Program-made: the position numbers and the translations under genes
Source: 66-474 sp050737995
Lineage (GTDB): Bacteria; Pseudomonadota; Gammaproteobacteria; Xanthomonadales; Rhodanobacteraceae
Direction: 5' to 3'
Assembly: GCA_050737995.1 (NCBI GenBank)
Contig: JBOHYR010000141.1
Coordinates: 38,806-102,805 of the forward strand
DNA length: 64,000 nucleotides
Notes under the pieces: model-generated
Told to the model about the DNA's origin: nothing
Database searches by the model: none
The model's input: only the letters and a program-made list of their open reading frames with translations
Shown: positions 1 to 8,226 of the stretch, in pieces
Layout: every line of letters starts with the position of its first letter
Numbering within the stretch: position 1 is the stretch's first letter

Positions 1-567
1 TTCGCGCAAAGTGAAACGGAAAGCGCCCGACTTGGCGTCACTGTTGCGGCCGTTGCCGCGGGTGATTACACACTGCATCTGGCTGGACGCATAGGGCGCG
101 AATGTGGGGATCTGCGCCGCAATGGTCTTCTGGGTGGCGCCGAGCGCCTTGATGTCCGCGCACAGCCTGCCCGCTGCTTCTTCCATGTGCTGCGATTTGG
201 CATCCACCTGCTTTTTAGCCGGGGATGAACCGCTGTGGAAAGCGGATTCGATCGCGGCGCCAATGCTTTGCTTGGCCATGTCGATGCCTTGCTTGCCCAT
301 TGCTTCGCCGGAATCAATGGTGGCGACGGCCTGTTGGTAGTAGTGCCGCAGCAACTCGCGCTGCCGTGGCGTCACCGCAATGGCTTTCCCATCAATGGCG
401 AGGTCGCCGTCGCGACTGACGTGTGCGTTCGGATGTCCGATGGTGTGAACGACGATGCCGGTGCTGTCGAACGTGATGCGATTGCCGAGCGTGTTGATAC
501 CCGGCGAGCAGGCGGCCAGCATGACCGTCAGGAACAGCGACGTGAGCAGGATGATCGGTTGTTTCAT
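1..567 (-). CDS. DUF2884 (YggN-like) lipoprotein, cut by the window edge
   Basis: The reading frame is open from an ATG at 567 to the window edge (189 codons, no stop seen). It starts with a charged residue and a hydrophobic stretch ending in a lipobox (LAAC), so the product is probably a lipid-anchored periplasmic protein. The following sequence (short beta segments, then RQRELLRHYYQQAVATIDSG and GKQGIDMAKQSIGAA) resembles the DUF2884/YggN family, whose role is not established. It lies 23 bases after the ABC permease gene and is probably the last gene of that operon. The family call rests on remembered family patterns; the lipoprotein signal is directly visible. Confidence 0.75.
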   Translation of the reverse strand, partial: MKQPIILLTSLFLTVMLAACSPGINTLGNRITFDSTGIVVHTIGHPNAHVSRDGDLAIDGKAIAVTPRQRELLRHYYQQAVATIDSGEAMGKQGIDMAKQSIGAAIESAFHSGSSPAKKQVDAKSQHMEEAAGRLCADIKALGATQKTIAAQIPTFAPYASSQMQCVITRGNGRNSDAKSGAFRFTLRE

Positions 568-590
568 GGCCTCGTCTCCCTTGTGAAACA

Positions 591-1577
591 TCAGACTTCG
601 TCGCGCCAGCGGCGGAACCAGATCGCCGCGGCGATCAGGGCGATGCCGACGGCGGCGCCAATCCACATTTGCGGTGTCGCGAAGGCGTGCGCCATGGAGG
701 AGTAACTTATCCTGCCGAAGTCTCCGGAACCCATGAAGTGCACGCCGATCTGGTGGGAGTTCGGCGCGATCCACGAGCCGGGGATCACGCTGAGCAGCGC
801 GCGGCCGACCAGGTCGCCCCAGAAAAACTCCGCGCTGATGTGCGGCAGACCCAGCAAGCCGATCCAGGTGTTCAAGACACCTGCGATGATCGGGATCACC
901 ACGGCCCATAGGAACGGTTTGCTGCGTACCGCCGCGGACCAGAACAGCAACCAACCGACAGTCGGCAATGCCCACACGGCATTCACCGGCACCATGACCA
1001 GCAGGTGCAGCCAGACCGAGAACGGGTCGGTGTGCGCCCACAACAACCCGAACGGGTTGAGGCCATGCGCCAGGAACCACAGGCTCATGACGATCTGCGC
1101 ACCGATGTAACCCGCCAGCACCACGACCACCGCGACAAGTGGCGCGATGATGATGGCAGCGACGGCCTTGGAGATCACCGTCGAAGTGTCCGACAGTGGC
1201 AACGACTTCCAGAACAGGATGCTGCGGTCCTTGCGGTCGTCGTACAGCGCGCCCAGCAGGTAAAAGAACACCACGAAAAAAAGCACGACTGCGGACACGA
1301 CGCCGAACAGCAGCATGGTCATGTCCAGCGATTTGACCACATCGACCATGTTGTGGGACATGCCGTTGCGCAGCATCTCGCTGAGATTCATGCCCATATG
1401 CAAGTTTTCGGACCCGCCGAAGCGTGCCCGAAACACTTCGCCGGCGATGATGCCGAGAATGGTGATGATCAGGATCGCCGCGACCGCCCAGATCTGTGCC
1501 CACAGGAAGCCGCGCCGCGATTCCCAGTACTCGCGCTTCAACAACCAGGCGAAGCGGGATTGCGTGATGGCGTTCAT
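591..1577 (-). CDS. ABC-2 type transporter permease
   Basis: This 328-residue integral membrane protein has about six hydrophobic segments (near residues 25-50, 100-135, 145-185, 190-225, 230-260 and 300-322), the layout of an ABC-2 permease. The N-terminus (KREYWESRRGFLWAQIW) is typical of permeases paired with GntR/YtrA-controlled ATPases. Its ATG overlaps the stop of the ATPase gene by four bases (ATGA), so the two are probably translationally coupled and form one exporter. The substrate cannot be read from sequence; related systems respond to cell-envelope antibiotics, but that is only an analogy here. Confidence 0.85.
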   Translation of the reverse strand: MNAITQSRFAWLLKREYWESRRGFLWAQIWAVAAILIITILGIIAGEVFRARFGGSENLHMGMNLSEMLRNGMSHNMVDVVKSLDMTMLLFGVVSAVVLFFVVFFYLLGALYDDRKDRSILFWKSLPLSDTSTVISKAVAAIIIAPLVAVVVVLAGYIGAQIVMSLWFLAHGLNPFGLLWAHTDPFSVWLHLLVMVPVNAVWALPTVGWLLFWSAAVRSKPFLWAVVIPIIAGVLNTWIGLLGLPHISAEFFWGDLVGRALLSVIPGSWIAPNSHQIGVHFMGSGDFGRISYSSMAHAFATPQMWIGAAVGIALIAAAIWFRRWRDEV

Positions 1578-2488
1578 GCGTAAGTCCCTTTCATGGTGGC
1601 GACGAACAGGTCGGAGACTGAGGGCCGGTGTGCCTCGCCCAGTTGCGCGAGACGTTCCGGGTCGGCGCCGTCGTACAGGAAAATCGTCTTGCCGAACACC
1701 GCGCCGCGTTCGTCGATCGGGTGCAGCGCGCGCGCGGCCTCGACTCGGTCGGGACCGACCAGCACCTCGGTGAAGCGCGCGCCCATTTCATCCATCGTGG
1801 TGTTGAGCACGATCTTGCCGTCGCGGATGAACAGCAGATCGGTGAGGATGTTTTCGACTTCCTCGACCTGATGGGTGGTGATGAGGATGGTCTTGCTTTC
1901 GTCGAAGTAGTCTTCCAGCAGACTCTGGTAGAACTGCTTGCGATAGAGGATGTCCAGGCCCAGCGTGGGTTCGTCCAGCACCAGCAGGCGCGCGTCGATG
2001 GCCATCACGATCGCGAGGTGCAGTTGCACGATCATGCCCTTGGACATTTCGCGCACGCGTTGCTGTGCCGTGATCTTGGTACGCGCCAGAAAGCCTTCGC
2101 ACTTCGTGCGATTGAAGCGAGGGTGCACGCCGGCCACGAAGTCGATGGCCTGGTCCACCCGTATCCAGCGTGGCAGCGTTGCCACGTCGGCGATGAAGCA
2201 GACATCACGCATCAACTGCGGCCGCTCGCGGCGCGGATCCATGCCCAGAACCGAGAGGTCGCCCTCGACATCGGTCAGACCTAGGATGGCCTTGAGCGCG
2301 GTGGTCTTGCCGGCGCCGTTCGGTCCGATCAGGCCGACGATGCGACCGGAGCGCACCTCGAATTCGGCGTTGTCCAGTGCGCGCGTGGCCTTGTAGCGCT
2401 TGGTCAGGCCATGCGCGCGGATGACGGTTTCGGTTGCGCCGAGTGTGGCGGCGGGCCGTTCCGTGACGGCTTCGAATGCATCGTTCAT
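1574..2488 (-). CDS. ABC transporter ATP-binding protein
   Basis: This is the nucleotide-binding subunit of the exporter (304 residues from the ATG). Walker A is GPNGAGKTT near residues 55-63, the Walker B region is LLVLDEPTLGLD, and an H-loop histidine sits in ITTHQVEEVE. The signature motif is poorly conserved (MSKGMIVQLHLAI instead of LSGGQ), which is common in YtrB-like ATPases. A GTG at 2491 is an alternative start; the ATG at 2488 has AGAGGGA at better spacing. The ATG overlaps the stop codon of the GntR gene by one base (TGATG), and the 3' end overlaps the permease, so regulator, ATPase and permease are coupled. Confidence 0.93.
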   Translation of the reverse strand: MNDAFEAVTERPAATLGATETVIRAHGLTKRYKATRALDNAEFEVRSGRIVGLIGPNGAGKTTALKAILGLTDVEGDLSVLGMDPRRERPQLMRDVCFIADVATLPRWIRVDQAIDFVAGVHPRFNRTKCEGFLARTKITAQQRVREMSKGMIVQLHLAIVMAIDARLLVLDEPTLGLDILYRKQFYQSLLEDYFDESKTILITTHQVEEVENILTDLLFIRDGKIVLNTTMDEMGARFTEVLVGPDRVEAARALHPIDERGAVFGKTIFLYDGADPERLAQLGEAHRPSVSDLFVATMKGTYA

Positions 2489-2865
2489 CACGAGTCCCTC
2501 TTGTCAGATTGATGTGGCGGCGTCGCCAACAACTTTCCCAGGTCCAGCTCCATGCGCTGGATGCGTGCGTACAGGCGCGGCCATTCTTCGCGCAGGAAAT
2601 GTTCACGTTCACTCTTGAGCAGCGCCGCCTGCGCACCATCGGTGACAAACATGCCGAGGCCGCGGCGCTTCTCCACCAGCTGCTCGTCGACCAGCTCCTG
2701 ATAGGCCTTGGAGACGGTCAACGGGTTGATCTGGTAGTCGGCCGCAACCTGGCGCACCGAGGGCAAGGCATCGCCCTCGTGCAGCGCACCGTCCAGGATC
2801 ATTGCCACCACGCGTTCGCGGAGTTGGCGGTAGATCGGGACGTTGTCGTTCCAGGTCACACTCAT
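2488..2865 (-). CDS. GntR-family regulator, YtrA subfamily
   Basis: This 125-residue protein has an N-terminal winged helix (PIYRQLRERVVAMILDGAL, then LPSVRQVAADYQINPLTVSKAYQEL) followed by only a short C-terminal helical tail. That length and layout fit the YtrA branch of GntR regulators, which usually repress the ABC operon they belong to. An upstream ATG at 2901 would add 12 residues; the ATG at 2865 was chosen because AAGGA lies seven bases before it and the known fold starts here. The likely operator is the inverted repeat at the promoter upstream of the first operon gene. Confidence 0.9.
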   Translation of the reverse strand: MSVTWNDNVPIYRQLRERVVAMILDGALHEGDALPSVRQVAADYQINPLTVSKAYQELVDEQLVEKRRGLGMFVTDGAQAALLKSEREHFLREEWPRLYARIQRMELDLGKLLATPPHQSDKRDS

Positions 2866-2928
2866 GTCGGGATCCTTGCGGTGTCGTGTCAATCCTCGCA
2901 CGAAATGTGCGAGGATCCGGGGATCGCG

Positions 2929-3213
2929 TCAGGCGCCGACTGCATCGTTGGCAAACGAATAGAACGGCATGCGACTGTCGGCGGCCGACGTGGATCCGGG
3001 GTCCGCCTTGTCGCCGCGCAGCTCTTGCAGTTGTTCGCGAGTGGGGGACACGTTGATCGTGGGCAGGATCCGGGTAGCGCCAGCGCTGGCTTCAACCGGC
3101 GTGTTCTGGCGGGCGGCATCGGCGGCAGCGTTGCTGTAGTTGGCGATACCAGTCATCCCGGCGGCGGTGATCAGCATGGCGGCGACTAGAGCGATGGGTT
3201 TGCGGGTGTTCAT
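2929..3213 (-). CDS. Small exported protein of unknown function, first gene of the ABC operon
   Basis: I do not recognise this 94-residue protein. It has a signal peptide (residues 1-31, NTRKPIALVAAMLITAAGM then an Ala-rich cleavage region) and a mature part of about 60 residues with no cysteine, no obvious repeat and a central ILPTINVSPTREQLQELRG stretch. It lacks a lipobox, so it should be free in the periplasm. AGGAG lies just before the ATG and it is the promoter-proximal gene ahead of the GntR regulator, ATPase and permease. A role in sensing or delivering the exporter's substrate is a guess from position only. Confidence 0.7.
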   Translation of the reverse strand: MNTRKPIALVAAMLITAAGMTGIANYSNAAADAARQNTPVEASAGATRILPTINVSPTREQLQELRGDKADPGSTSAADSRMPFYSFANDAVGA

Positions 3214-3243
3214 GACGGTCTCCTTTAGTGACCTCGTTTACCA

Positions 3244-3283
3244 GTGTTGTGGTGAACTATAACACCAAAATCTATCCCGTCAA
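3244..3283 (-). promoter_or_regulatory. Sigma-70-like promoter with candidate GntR operator
   Basis: Read on the minus strand, TTGACG (3283-3278) and TATAGT (3261-3256) are separated by 16 bases and precede the 94-residue protein gene at 3213. The -10 region lies within an inverted repeat GTGTT-N12-AACAC (3244-3248 and 3261-3265), a good candidate site for autoregulation by the YtrA-type repressor. The promoter hexamers are directly visible; the operator role is inference. Confidence 0.55.
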
Positions 3284-3569
3284 TACCCCCTGCCATCAGT
3301 CATGGTCGGAGACCCCTGCGGTGGCCGGGTCCCGCGTCAATTCACGGCGGTTCCGCGGCTTCGGGCCGAAGCAATCGCATGCCAACGCAGTGAGCGAGGG
3401 GCGGCTGCGTTTCGCTGGCCGAGGCATGAATGAACCCTGTCCTCTCGCCGCTGTCACACTTCCTGCACGTTGCCATTCCACTGTGAAACACGCAGAATGG
3501 GCAGCTTCATGCACGACGCGTCAATACGCGCCAGCGTGCAAGCCACCTTCCACCAGAGGAACAACACCG
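3284..3569. other. Non-coding gap between divergent genes
   Basis: Together with 3214-3283 this makes a 356-base gap between the ABC operon and the FKBP gene. Open frames run through it, but they have no recognisable family and no ribosome site. I see no repeat or RNA gene in it. Confidence 0.5.
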
Positions 3570-4289
3570 ATGAAGCAGATCATGCGGCCAACCTTGGCCG
3601 CCGTTGCCGTGATCGCCACGCTGGGCGTCGCCGGCATTTCGCAGGCGCAGACAAAAACCACGACCACAACCACGGTCGACAAGGCCAAGGCGAGCCAGAT
3701 CGTCGGCTACGAGCTTGCCGGCCGGTATCCGGAATGGGCGCGCGACATGATCAATCCGCAGCAAGTCGGGCAGGCCGTGACTGCTGCTCTCGAAGGCCGC
3801 AAGCCTGCCATGAGCGAAACCGAGGCGGAGAGTGTCGCCAAGGCGTTCGGCACGGAGTTTCAGGCTCGCGCCAAACAGCATTACGATCAGGTTTCCGCGC
3901 AGAACAAGCAGGCGGGCAACGCATACCTTGCCAGGAACAAGTCGCAGCCAGGCGTTCGCGTCACCTCTGATGGCTTGCAGTATCAAGTGATCACGCAGGG
4001 CACGGGCCCGAGGCCGAAGGCCACCGATACCGTACAGGTGAATTATACGGGTTCGTTCGTCAACGGCCAGGAATTCGACGCTTCCGCCAAACACGGCAGC
4101 GGGCCGGCCAAGTTGTCGCTCGACAATGTCTTTCCGGGTTTCAAGGAAGCGATGATGCTGATGCCGGTGGGCAGTCACTACAAGTTCGTGATTCCCTCCG
4201 ATCTTGCCTACGGCTCGGAGCCGAAGAGCGGCTTCCCCCCGAACGAAACCCTGATCTTCGATGTGACTCTGGTCAAGATCGGCGACTAA
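3570..4289 (+). CDS. fkpA: FKBP-type peptidyl-prolyl cis-trans isomerase, periplasmic
   Basis: The 239-residue product has a signal peptide (about residues 1-26, ending ISQAQ), an N-terminal helical dimerisation part (residues 40-125) and a C-terminal FKBP domain (residues 130-239) with VQVNYTGSFVNGQEFDAS, FPGFKEAMMLMPVGSHYKF and IPSDLAYGS. This is the FkpA/Mip architecture: it speeds proline isomerisation and acts as a chaperone for envelope proteins. The frame is open well upstream, but the ATG at 3570 is preceded by AGAGGA and starts a proper signal peptide. It is monocistronic, with a strong terminator 30 bases after the stop. Confidence 0.93.
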   Translation: MKQIMRPTLAAVAVIATLGVAGISQAQTKTTTTTTVDKAKASQIVGYELAGRYPEWARDMINPQQVGQAVTAALEGRKPAMSETEAESVAKAFGTEFQARAKQHYDQVSAQNKQAGNAYLARNKSQPGVRVTSDGLQYQVITQGTGPRPKATDTVQVNYTGSFVNGQEFDASAKHGSGPAKLSLDNVFPGFKEAMMLMPVGSHYKFVIPSDLAYGSEPKSGFPPNETLIFDVTLVKIGD

Positions 4290-4318
4290 CAGGAAGTACG
4301 CCCCGAATTCCGGGAAGC

Positions 4319-4349
4319 AAAAAAGCGCGGCTCAAGGCCGCGCTTTTTT
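4319..4349 (+). terminator. Rho-independent terminator of the FKBP gene
   Basis: A seven-base G+C stem GCGCGGC (4325-4331) / GCCGCGC (4337-4343) with loop TCAAG is followed by six T. Six A before the stem make it partly bidirectional, which may also serve phhB converging from the right. Confidence 0.9.
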
Positions 4350-4405
4350 GCTGGCTGTCGATCGTCCAATCCTGCAAATCCAGTGCGTAAAGCCGCACGA
4401 CTTTA

Positions 4406-4744
4406 CTATTGTGGGATCGTCTCGACGCGTGCGGCACAGATGAAATCGTTCATCGACAGGCCACCGGCGTCGTGGGTGGACCAGTGCACCACGCAGCGGT
4501 TGTAACCGACTTCGAGATCGGGATGATGGTCCTGACGGTTCGCCATCCAGCCGACCGCGTTGACGAATCCGAGCGTCTCGTAAAAGTTCGCGAACTTGAA
4601 GGTTTTGAAGATCGACTTGCCATCGCTGGCCGAACTCCATCCGGGCAGCAATGCCAGCAGGATCTGCACGCGCGCATCGTCCAGCGCGTGTTCCTTGCCC
4701 TTGCGCGGTTCGCAGTCGAGCGCTGCGAGCTCCTTGAACTGCAT
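4406..4744 (-). CDS. phhB: 4a-hydroxytetrahydrobiopterin dehydratase (pterin carbinolamine dehydratase)
   Basis: This 112-residue protein matches PCD/DCoH: it dehydrates 4a-hydroxytetrahydropterin to recycle the pterin cofactor of aromatic amino-acid hydroxylases. The active-site signature is visible as QDHHPDLEV (His73, His74, Pro75) and THDAGGLSMND (His91). No phenylalanine hydroxylase gene is in the window. It lies only seven bases from the cytochrome c gene upstream on the same strand, so it may be co-transcribed with it, although the functions do not obviously relate. Confidence 0.93.
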   Translation of the reverse strand: MQFKELAALDCEPRKGKEHALDDARVQILLALLPGWSSASDGKSIFKTFKFANFYETLGFVNAVGWMANRQDHHPDLEVGYNRCVVHWSTHDAGGLSMNDFICAARVETIPQ

Positions 4745-4751
4745 GGCGCCC

Positions 4752-5111
4752 TCAGTTGCCGCCCTGGATCTTGCCGTGCAGATCGGAGAGCTTGCTGGGC
4801 ATGCTCGAAAAATACGCGGCCAGATCGTCGATGTCCTGATCAGTAAGCGGCGAGGCCATGCCGTTCATGATCGCGTTGGTGCGCTGGCCGTCCTTGTATT
4901 CGTGAAGGGCCTGTTCCAGGTAATCCTGATATTGGCCGGCGAGTGCGGGGTAGTTGGGCGCGATGCCGTTGCCGTCGGTTCCGTGGCAGGCCTCGCAGGC
5001 GGCGGCTTTCTTCTTGCCGGCGGCGACGGTGCCGCTTGCCGCCGAGGCGGTTCCGAACGCGAACATCAGCGACACGGCGAGGAGGGAAACGGGAATGGCG
5101 CGAGCTTGCAT
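4752..5111 (-). CDS. Small class I cytochrome c (c553-like)
   Basis: The 119-residue precursor has a signal peptide (residues 1-24, LLAVSLMFAFGTASA) and one haem-binding CXXCH (C39-E-A-C-H43), with a likely axial methionine in the NGMASPL segment and the C-terminal helix typical of cytochrome c553 (DIDDLAAYFSSM). It should be a periplasmic single-haem electron carrier. The open frame extends far upstream but lacks a signal peptide there; the ATG at 5111 is the sensible start. It is followed by phhB and preceded by a related cytochrome gene 11 bases away. Confidence 0.9.
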   Translation of the reverse strand: MQARAIPVSLLAVSLMFAFGTASAASGTVAAGKKKAAACEACHGTDGNGIAPNYPALAGQYQDYLEQALHEYKDGQRTNAIMNGMASPLTDQDIDDLAAYFSSMPSKLSDLHGKIQGGN

Positions 5112-5122
5112 GGTCGACTCCC

Positions 5123-5464
5123 TCAATTCGTGTGCGGTTGCTTGGGCGCGAGGCTGGACAGGTAAGCCGCGATATTCTCGATCTGCTGTTCGGTCAGGCT
5201 GCTGGCCTGCGCGTGCATGGTCGGATATTTGCGGGCGCCGCTCTTGTATTCGTTGAGGGCATCGATGATGTATTGCTCGTTCTGACCGGCGATGCGCGGC
5301 ACGTGGTATTCGGGATACACCGATTCGTAACCGGTTATGCCGTGGCATCCGTGGCAGGAATAGACCTCGAGCTTGCCCTTGACCGGGTCGCCCTTGGCGA
5401 ACGCGGTGGATGCAAAACACACGAATCCCGTCATGAGGGCGACAGTCAGCACCGATCGAATCAT
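5123..5464 (-). CDS. Small class I cytochrome c, paralogue of the next gene
   Basis: The 113-residue precursor has a signal peptide (residues 1-23) and a CXXCH at C37-H-G-C-H41, then a YPEYHVPRIAGQNEQYI segment and a C-terminal helix (QQIENIAAYLSSLAP). The shared plan (PxLAGQ/PRIAGQ, then ALxEYKxGxR) with the downstream cytochrome suggests an old tandem duplication. Start chosen at 5464, where GGGGGAG precedes the ATG. The two probably form one periplasmic electron-transfer unit; the partner oxidase or dehydrogenase is not in this window. Confidence 0.88.
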   Translation of the reverse strand: MIRSVLTVALMTGFVCFASTAFAKGDPVKGKLEVYSCHGCHGITGYESVYPEYHVPRIAGQNEQYIIDALNEYKSGARKYPTMHAQASSLTEQQIENIAAYLSSLAPKQPHTN

Positions 5465-5569
5465 GTTCTTGAACTCCCCCGCGAGCGGCCTCGGCCGCGG
5501 TTGCGAAGTCTGAAGTATAGCTTGTGACGCCACTTTCCTGACAAGGGCAACCCCGACAAGGGCTTCGCA

Positions 5570-5917
5570 TCAGGCCGAATGCGACGCCGCGTGTTGTTGC
5601 ATGACGTCGATCGCCAACACAGAATGGGCGTAGGCACCGCCTGCACGCATTTCCGCCGCGACCCAGATCGCCTCCATAACCTGCTGCTCGGTGGCACCTG
5701 CTTTCAGCGCGCTCTTGGTATGGCCCTTGATGCAGTAGGGGCATTGCGTCGTGTGCGCCACAGCAACCGCGATCAACTGCTTGATGACAGCCGGCAGCGC
5801 GCCATCCGCGAACACGGCGCGGCTGAAATCCTGGAAGGCTTCCAGCGGTGCCGGCGCAAGGCTGCGTCGCTTGTGGGCGATGTCGGAATTGGATTCGGGA
5901 TACATGGGATGATCCAT
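5570..5917 (-). CDS. AhpD-like/carboxymuconolactone decarboxylase-family protein
   Basis: The 115-residue protein has the single-domain all-helical CMD/AhpD fold with the redox pair CPYC (residues 59-62) followed by IKGH (His66). This is the CxxCxxxH pattern of alkylhydroperoxidase-like enzymes. A thiol-based peroxidase or disulfide-reductant role is likely; decarboxylase activity is unlikely given the cysteines. It is upstream of the two cytochrome genes on the same strand but with a gap of about 100 bases, so co-transcription is uncertain. Confidence 0.85.
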   Translation of the reverse strand: MDHPMYPESNSDIAHKRRSLAPAPLEAFQDFSRAVFADGALPAVIKQLIAVAVAHTTQCPYCIKGHTKSALKAGATEQQVMEAIWVAAEMRAGGAYAHSVLAIDVMQQHAASHSA

Positions 5918-6055
5918 GGCGATCTCCTGAAGGTACGTGACATGAAGTCCATGACTGTATGCCGATCCATGCGTCGAGTATTGTCATGGATCAATCGGCG
6001 TGACGGGACTTGCGGTGCGTTTGCTAATTGGTATGGGTAATGGTCTGATGGCGGC

Positions 6056-7429
6056 ATGAGGACGTGGCGCTCCGGGTTGTGGGGATTGCTCGCGTTGCTG
6101 ATCATGGCGACGATGTCGGCGGCCGCGCCGGAATCGCCGATGGCGCATCCAGTCGCCGTGGTGCTGCGCGTCGACGGCGCGATCAGCCCCGCCAGCGCGG
6201 ATTATGTCGTGCGCGGCATCGCGGAAGCGGACAAGCGGCACGCGGCGGCGGTCGTGCTGGAGCTCGATACGCCGGGGGGTTTGTCCAGCTCGATGCGCGA
6301 CATCATCAAGGCGATCCTGGCGTCACCCGTGCCGATAATTGGTTACGTGGCGCCATCGGGTGCGCGCGCAGCCAGCGCCGGGACCTATATCATGTATGCC
6401 TGCCACATCGCGGCGATGGCGCCCGCGACCAACATCGGCGCCGCGACACCGGTCTCGCTGACCGGGGGCGGCAGCGTCCCTTTGCCCGCGTCCACCAGCG
6501 GCAAACCGGCGAGGGCCGCGAGCGAAAGCACCGAGATGCGCAAGGTCACCAACGACGCCGTGGCCTACATCCGTTCATTGGCCGAACGCCGCGGCCGCAA
6601 TGCCGACTGGGCGGAAAAGGCGGTGCGTGAGGCGGTCAGCGTTTCCGACCAGCAGGCATTGAAGCTGCACGTGATTGATCTGGTTTCGCCCAACGTGGCG
6701 CAACTCCTGGCCGACGTCGACGGGCGCAGCGTCGAGACCAGCGCAGGTACGCGAATCCTGCACACGCGGGATGCCGAGGTGCAAACCATCGCTCCCGGTT
6801 GGCGTAGCCAGTTTCTCGGCGTGATCGCCGATCCATCGGTGGCTTATATCCTGCTGTTGATCGGATTGGGCGGGCTGGTGATGGAAGGCATGCACCCCGG
6901 TGGCGTGTTGCCTGGCGTGGCCGGTGCAATATGCCTGTTGCTCGCCTTGTACGCGCTCCAGATGCTGCCGGTCAATTTCGCCGGGTTGGCGCTGATCCTG
7001 CTCGGTGTGATCCTGATCGTTTCGGAAGCGTTCGTGCCCGCTTATGGCGTGCTCGGAACAGGTGGAGTAATTTCTTTCGTGATCGGTTCGGTGATCCTCA
7101 TGCACACGGGCGTACCCGGTTACGGCATCGCGCTGCCGGTGGTGATCGGCGTCGCCATCGCGGCGGCTGGCATCCTTGTCGGCATCGTGTGGATGGCGGT
7201 GCGTTCCCACAAACGTCCGGTTGTCAGCGGACGCGAGGAAATGGTTGGTGCGATCGCCGAGGTCGTCGCCGATTTCGAAGGCCGCGGTTCGGTACACGTC
7301 CATGGCGAGCGTTGGCAAGCTCGTTCGGACGTGCCGTTGAAGCAAGGTCAGTCAGTTGCCGTCACGGGCATGCACGGACTCGTTCTGGACGTGAAACCCG
7401 TGACCGGTCCCCAGGAGGTTTCTACATGA
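6056..7429 (+). CDS. NfeD-type membrane serine protease (ClpP class) with C-terminal OB fold
   Basis: The 457-residue protein has a signal peptide (1-24), an N-terminal ClpP-like protease domain (residues 31-235), four to five transmembrane segments (about 255-375) and a C-terminal NfeD OB-fold domain (390-450). The Ser-Lys dyad of this family is visible: Ser107 in ASAGTY and Lys163 in MRKVTNDAVAYIRSLA. Characterised relatives cleave the hydrophobic C-terminus of the partner stomatin/slipin. The stop overlaps the slipin start by four bases (ATGA), confirming the usual pair. Confidence 0.93.
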   Translation: MRTWRSGLWGLLALLIMATMSAAAPESPMAHPVAVVLRVDGAISPASADYVVRGIAEADKRHAAAVVLELDTPGGLSSSMRDIIKAILASPVPIIGYVAPSGARAASAGTYIMYACHIAAMAPATNIGAATPVSLTGGGSVPLPASTSGKPARAASESTEMRKVTNDAVAYIRSLAERRGRNADWAEKAVREAVSVSDQQALKLHVIDLVSPNVAQLLADVDGRSVETSAGTRILHTRDAEVQTIAPGWRSQFLGVIADPSVAYILLLIGLGGLVMEGMHPGGVLPGVAGAICLLLALYALQMLPVNFAGLALILLGVILIVSEAFVPAYGVLGTGGVISFVIGSVILMHTGVPGYGIALPVVIGVAIAAAGILVGIVWMAVRSHKRPVVSGREEMVGAIAEVVADFEGRGSVHVHGERWQARSDVPLKQGQSVAVTGMHGLVLDVKPVTGPQEVST

Positions 7430-8208
7430 GTATTTATCCAGTCATTGTCGTCATCGTGGTGATCGTGCTGGTCATCCTGCTTTCCTCGATCAAGATCCTG
7501 CGCGAGTACGAACGTGGCGTGATCTTCCTGTTCGGACGATTCCAGTCGGTCAAGGGTCCAGGCATCATCATCCTGATTCCGGTGATGCAGCAGATGGTGC
7601 GGATCGACCTGCGCACCATCGTGATGGACGTGCCGCCGCAGGACGTGATCTCGCGCGACAACGTGCCAGTCAAGGTCAACGCGGTGATCCTGTTTCGCGT
7701 GATGGACCCGGAAAAGGCGGTGATCCAGGTCGAGGACGCGCGCGAGGCGACCAGCCAGCTCGCCCAGACCACGCTACGCTCGGTGCTCGGCCAGCACGAG
7801 CTGGACGAGATGCTGAGTGAGCGCGACAAACTCAACCACGACATCCAGATCATTCTCGATCAACATACCGACGCGTGGGGCATCAAGGTCTCCAACGTCG
7901 AAATCAAGCAGGTCGACCTGGACGACAACATGGTCCGCGCGATCGCGCGCCAGGCCGAAGCAGAGCGGCAGCGTCGCGCCAAGATCATCAACGCCGAGGG
8001 CGAACTTCAGGCCTCGGAAAAACTGATGCAGGCGGCGAAGACCCTGGTGGAGCAACCGCAGTCGATCCAGTTGCGTTACCTGCAAACACTGGTCGAAGTC
8101 GCCGGCGACCGCACCTCCACGATCGTGTTCCCGTTGCCGCTGGATCTGCTGGAGCCATTGCTCGGCAAGCTGCAAAAATCCGCCGGTGACAAGCCGCCGG
8201 TGGCGTAA
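7426..8208 (+). CDS. Slipin (SPFH/band 7 membrane protein)
   Basis: The 260-residue protein starts with a single membrane anchor (residues 5-23) followed by a band 7/SPFH domain (YERGVIFLFGRFQSVKGPG, VPVKVNAVILFRVMDPEKA) and a coiled-coil region rich in Ala, Glu and Arg (ARQAEAERQRRAKIINAEGE). It ends with a hydrophobic stretch (TIVFPLPLDLLEPLL), the kind of segment its NfeD partner is known to cleave. Slipins form oligomeric scaffolds in membrane microdomains. AGGAG precedes the ATG, and the start lies inside the nfeD stop region. Confidence 0.95.
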   Translation: MSIYPVIVVIVVIVLVILLSSIKILREYERGVIFLFGRFQSVKGPGIIILIPVMQQMVRIDLRTIVMDVPPQDVISRDNVPVKVNAVILFRVMDPEKAVIQVEDAREATSQLAQTTLRSVLGQHELDEMLSERDKLNHDIQIILDQHTDAWGIKVSNVEIKQVDLDDNMVRAIARQAEAERQRRAKIINAEGELQASEKLMQAAKTLVEQPQSIQLRYLQTLVEVAGDRTSTIVFPLPLDLLEPLLGKLQKSAGDKPPVA

Positions 8209-8226
8209 CGCCCGAAGCTGCACCGG

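Noticed and set aside
3228..3569. N-terminal extension of the FKBP frame by 114 codons
   Set aside because: No signal peptide or conserved residues there; the ATG at 3570 has a ribosome site and begins an export signal.
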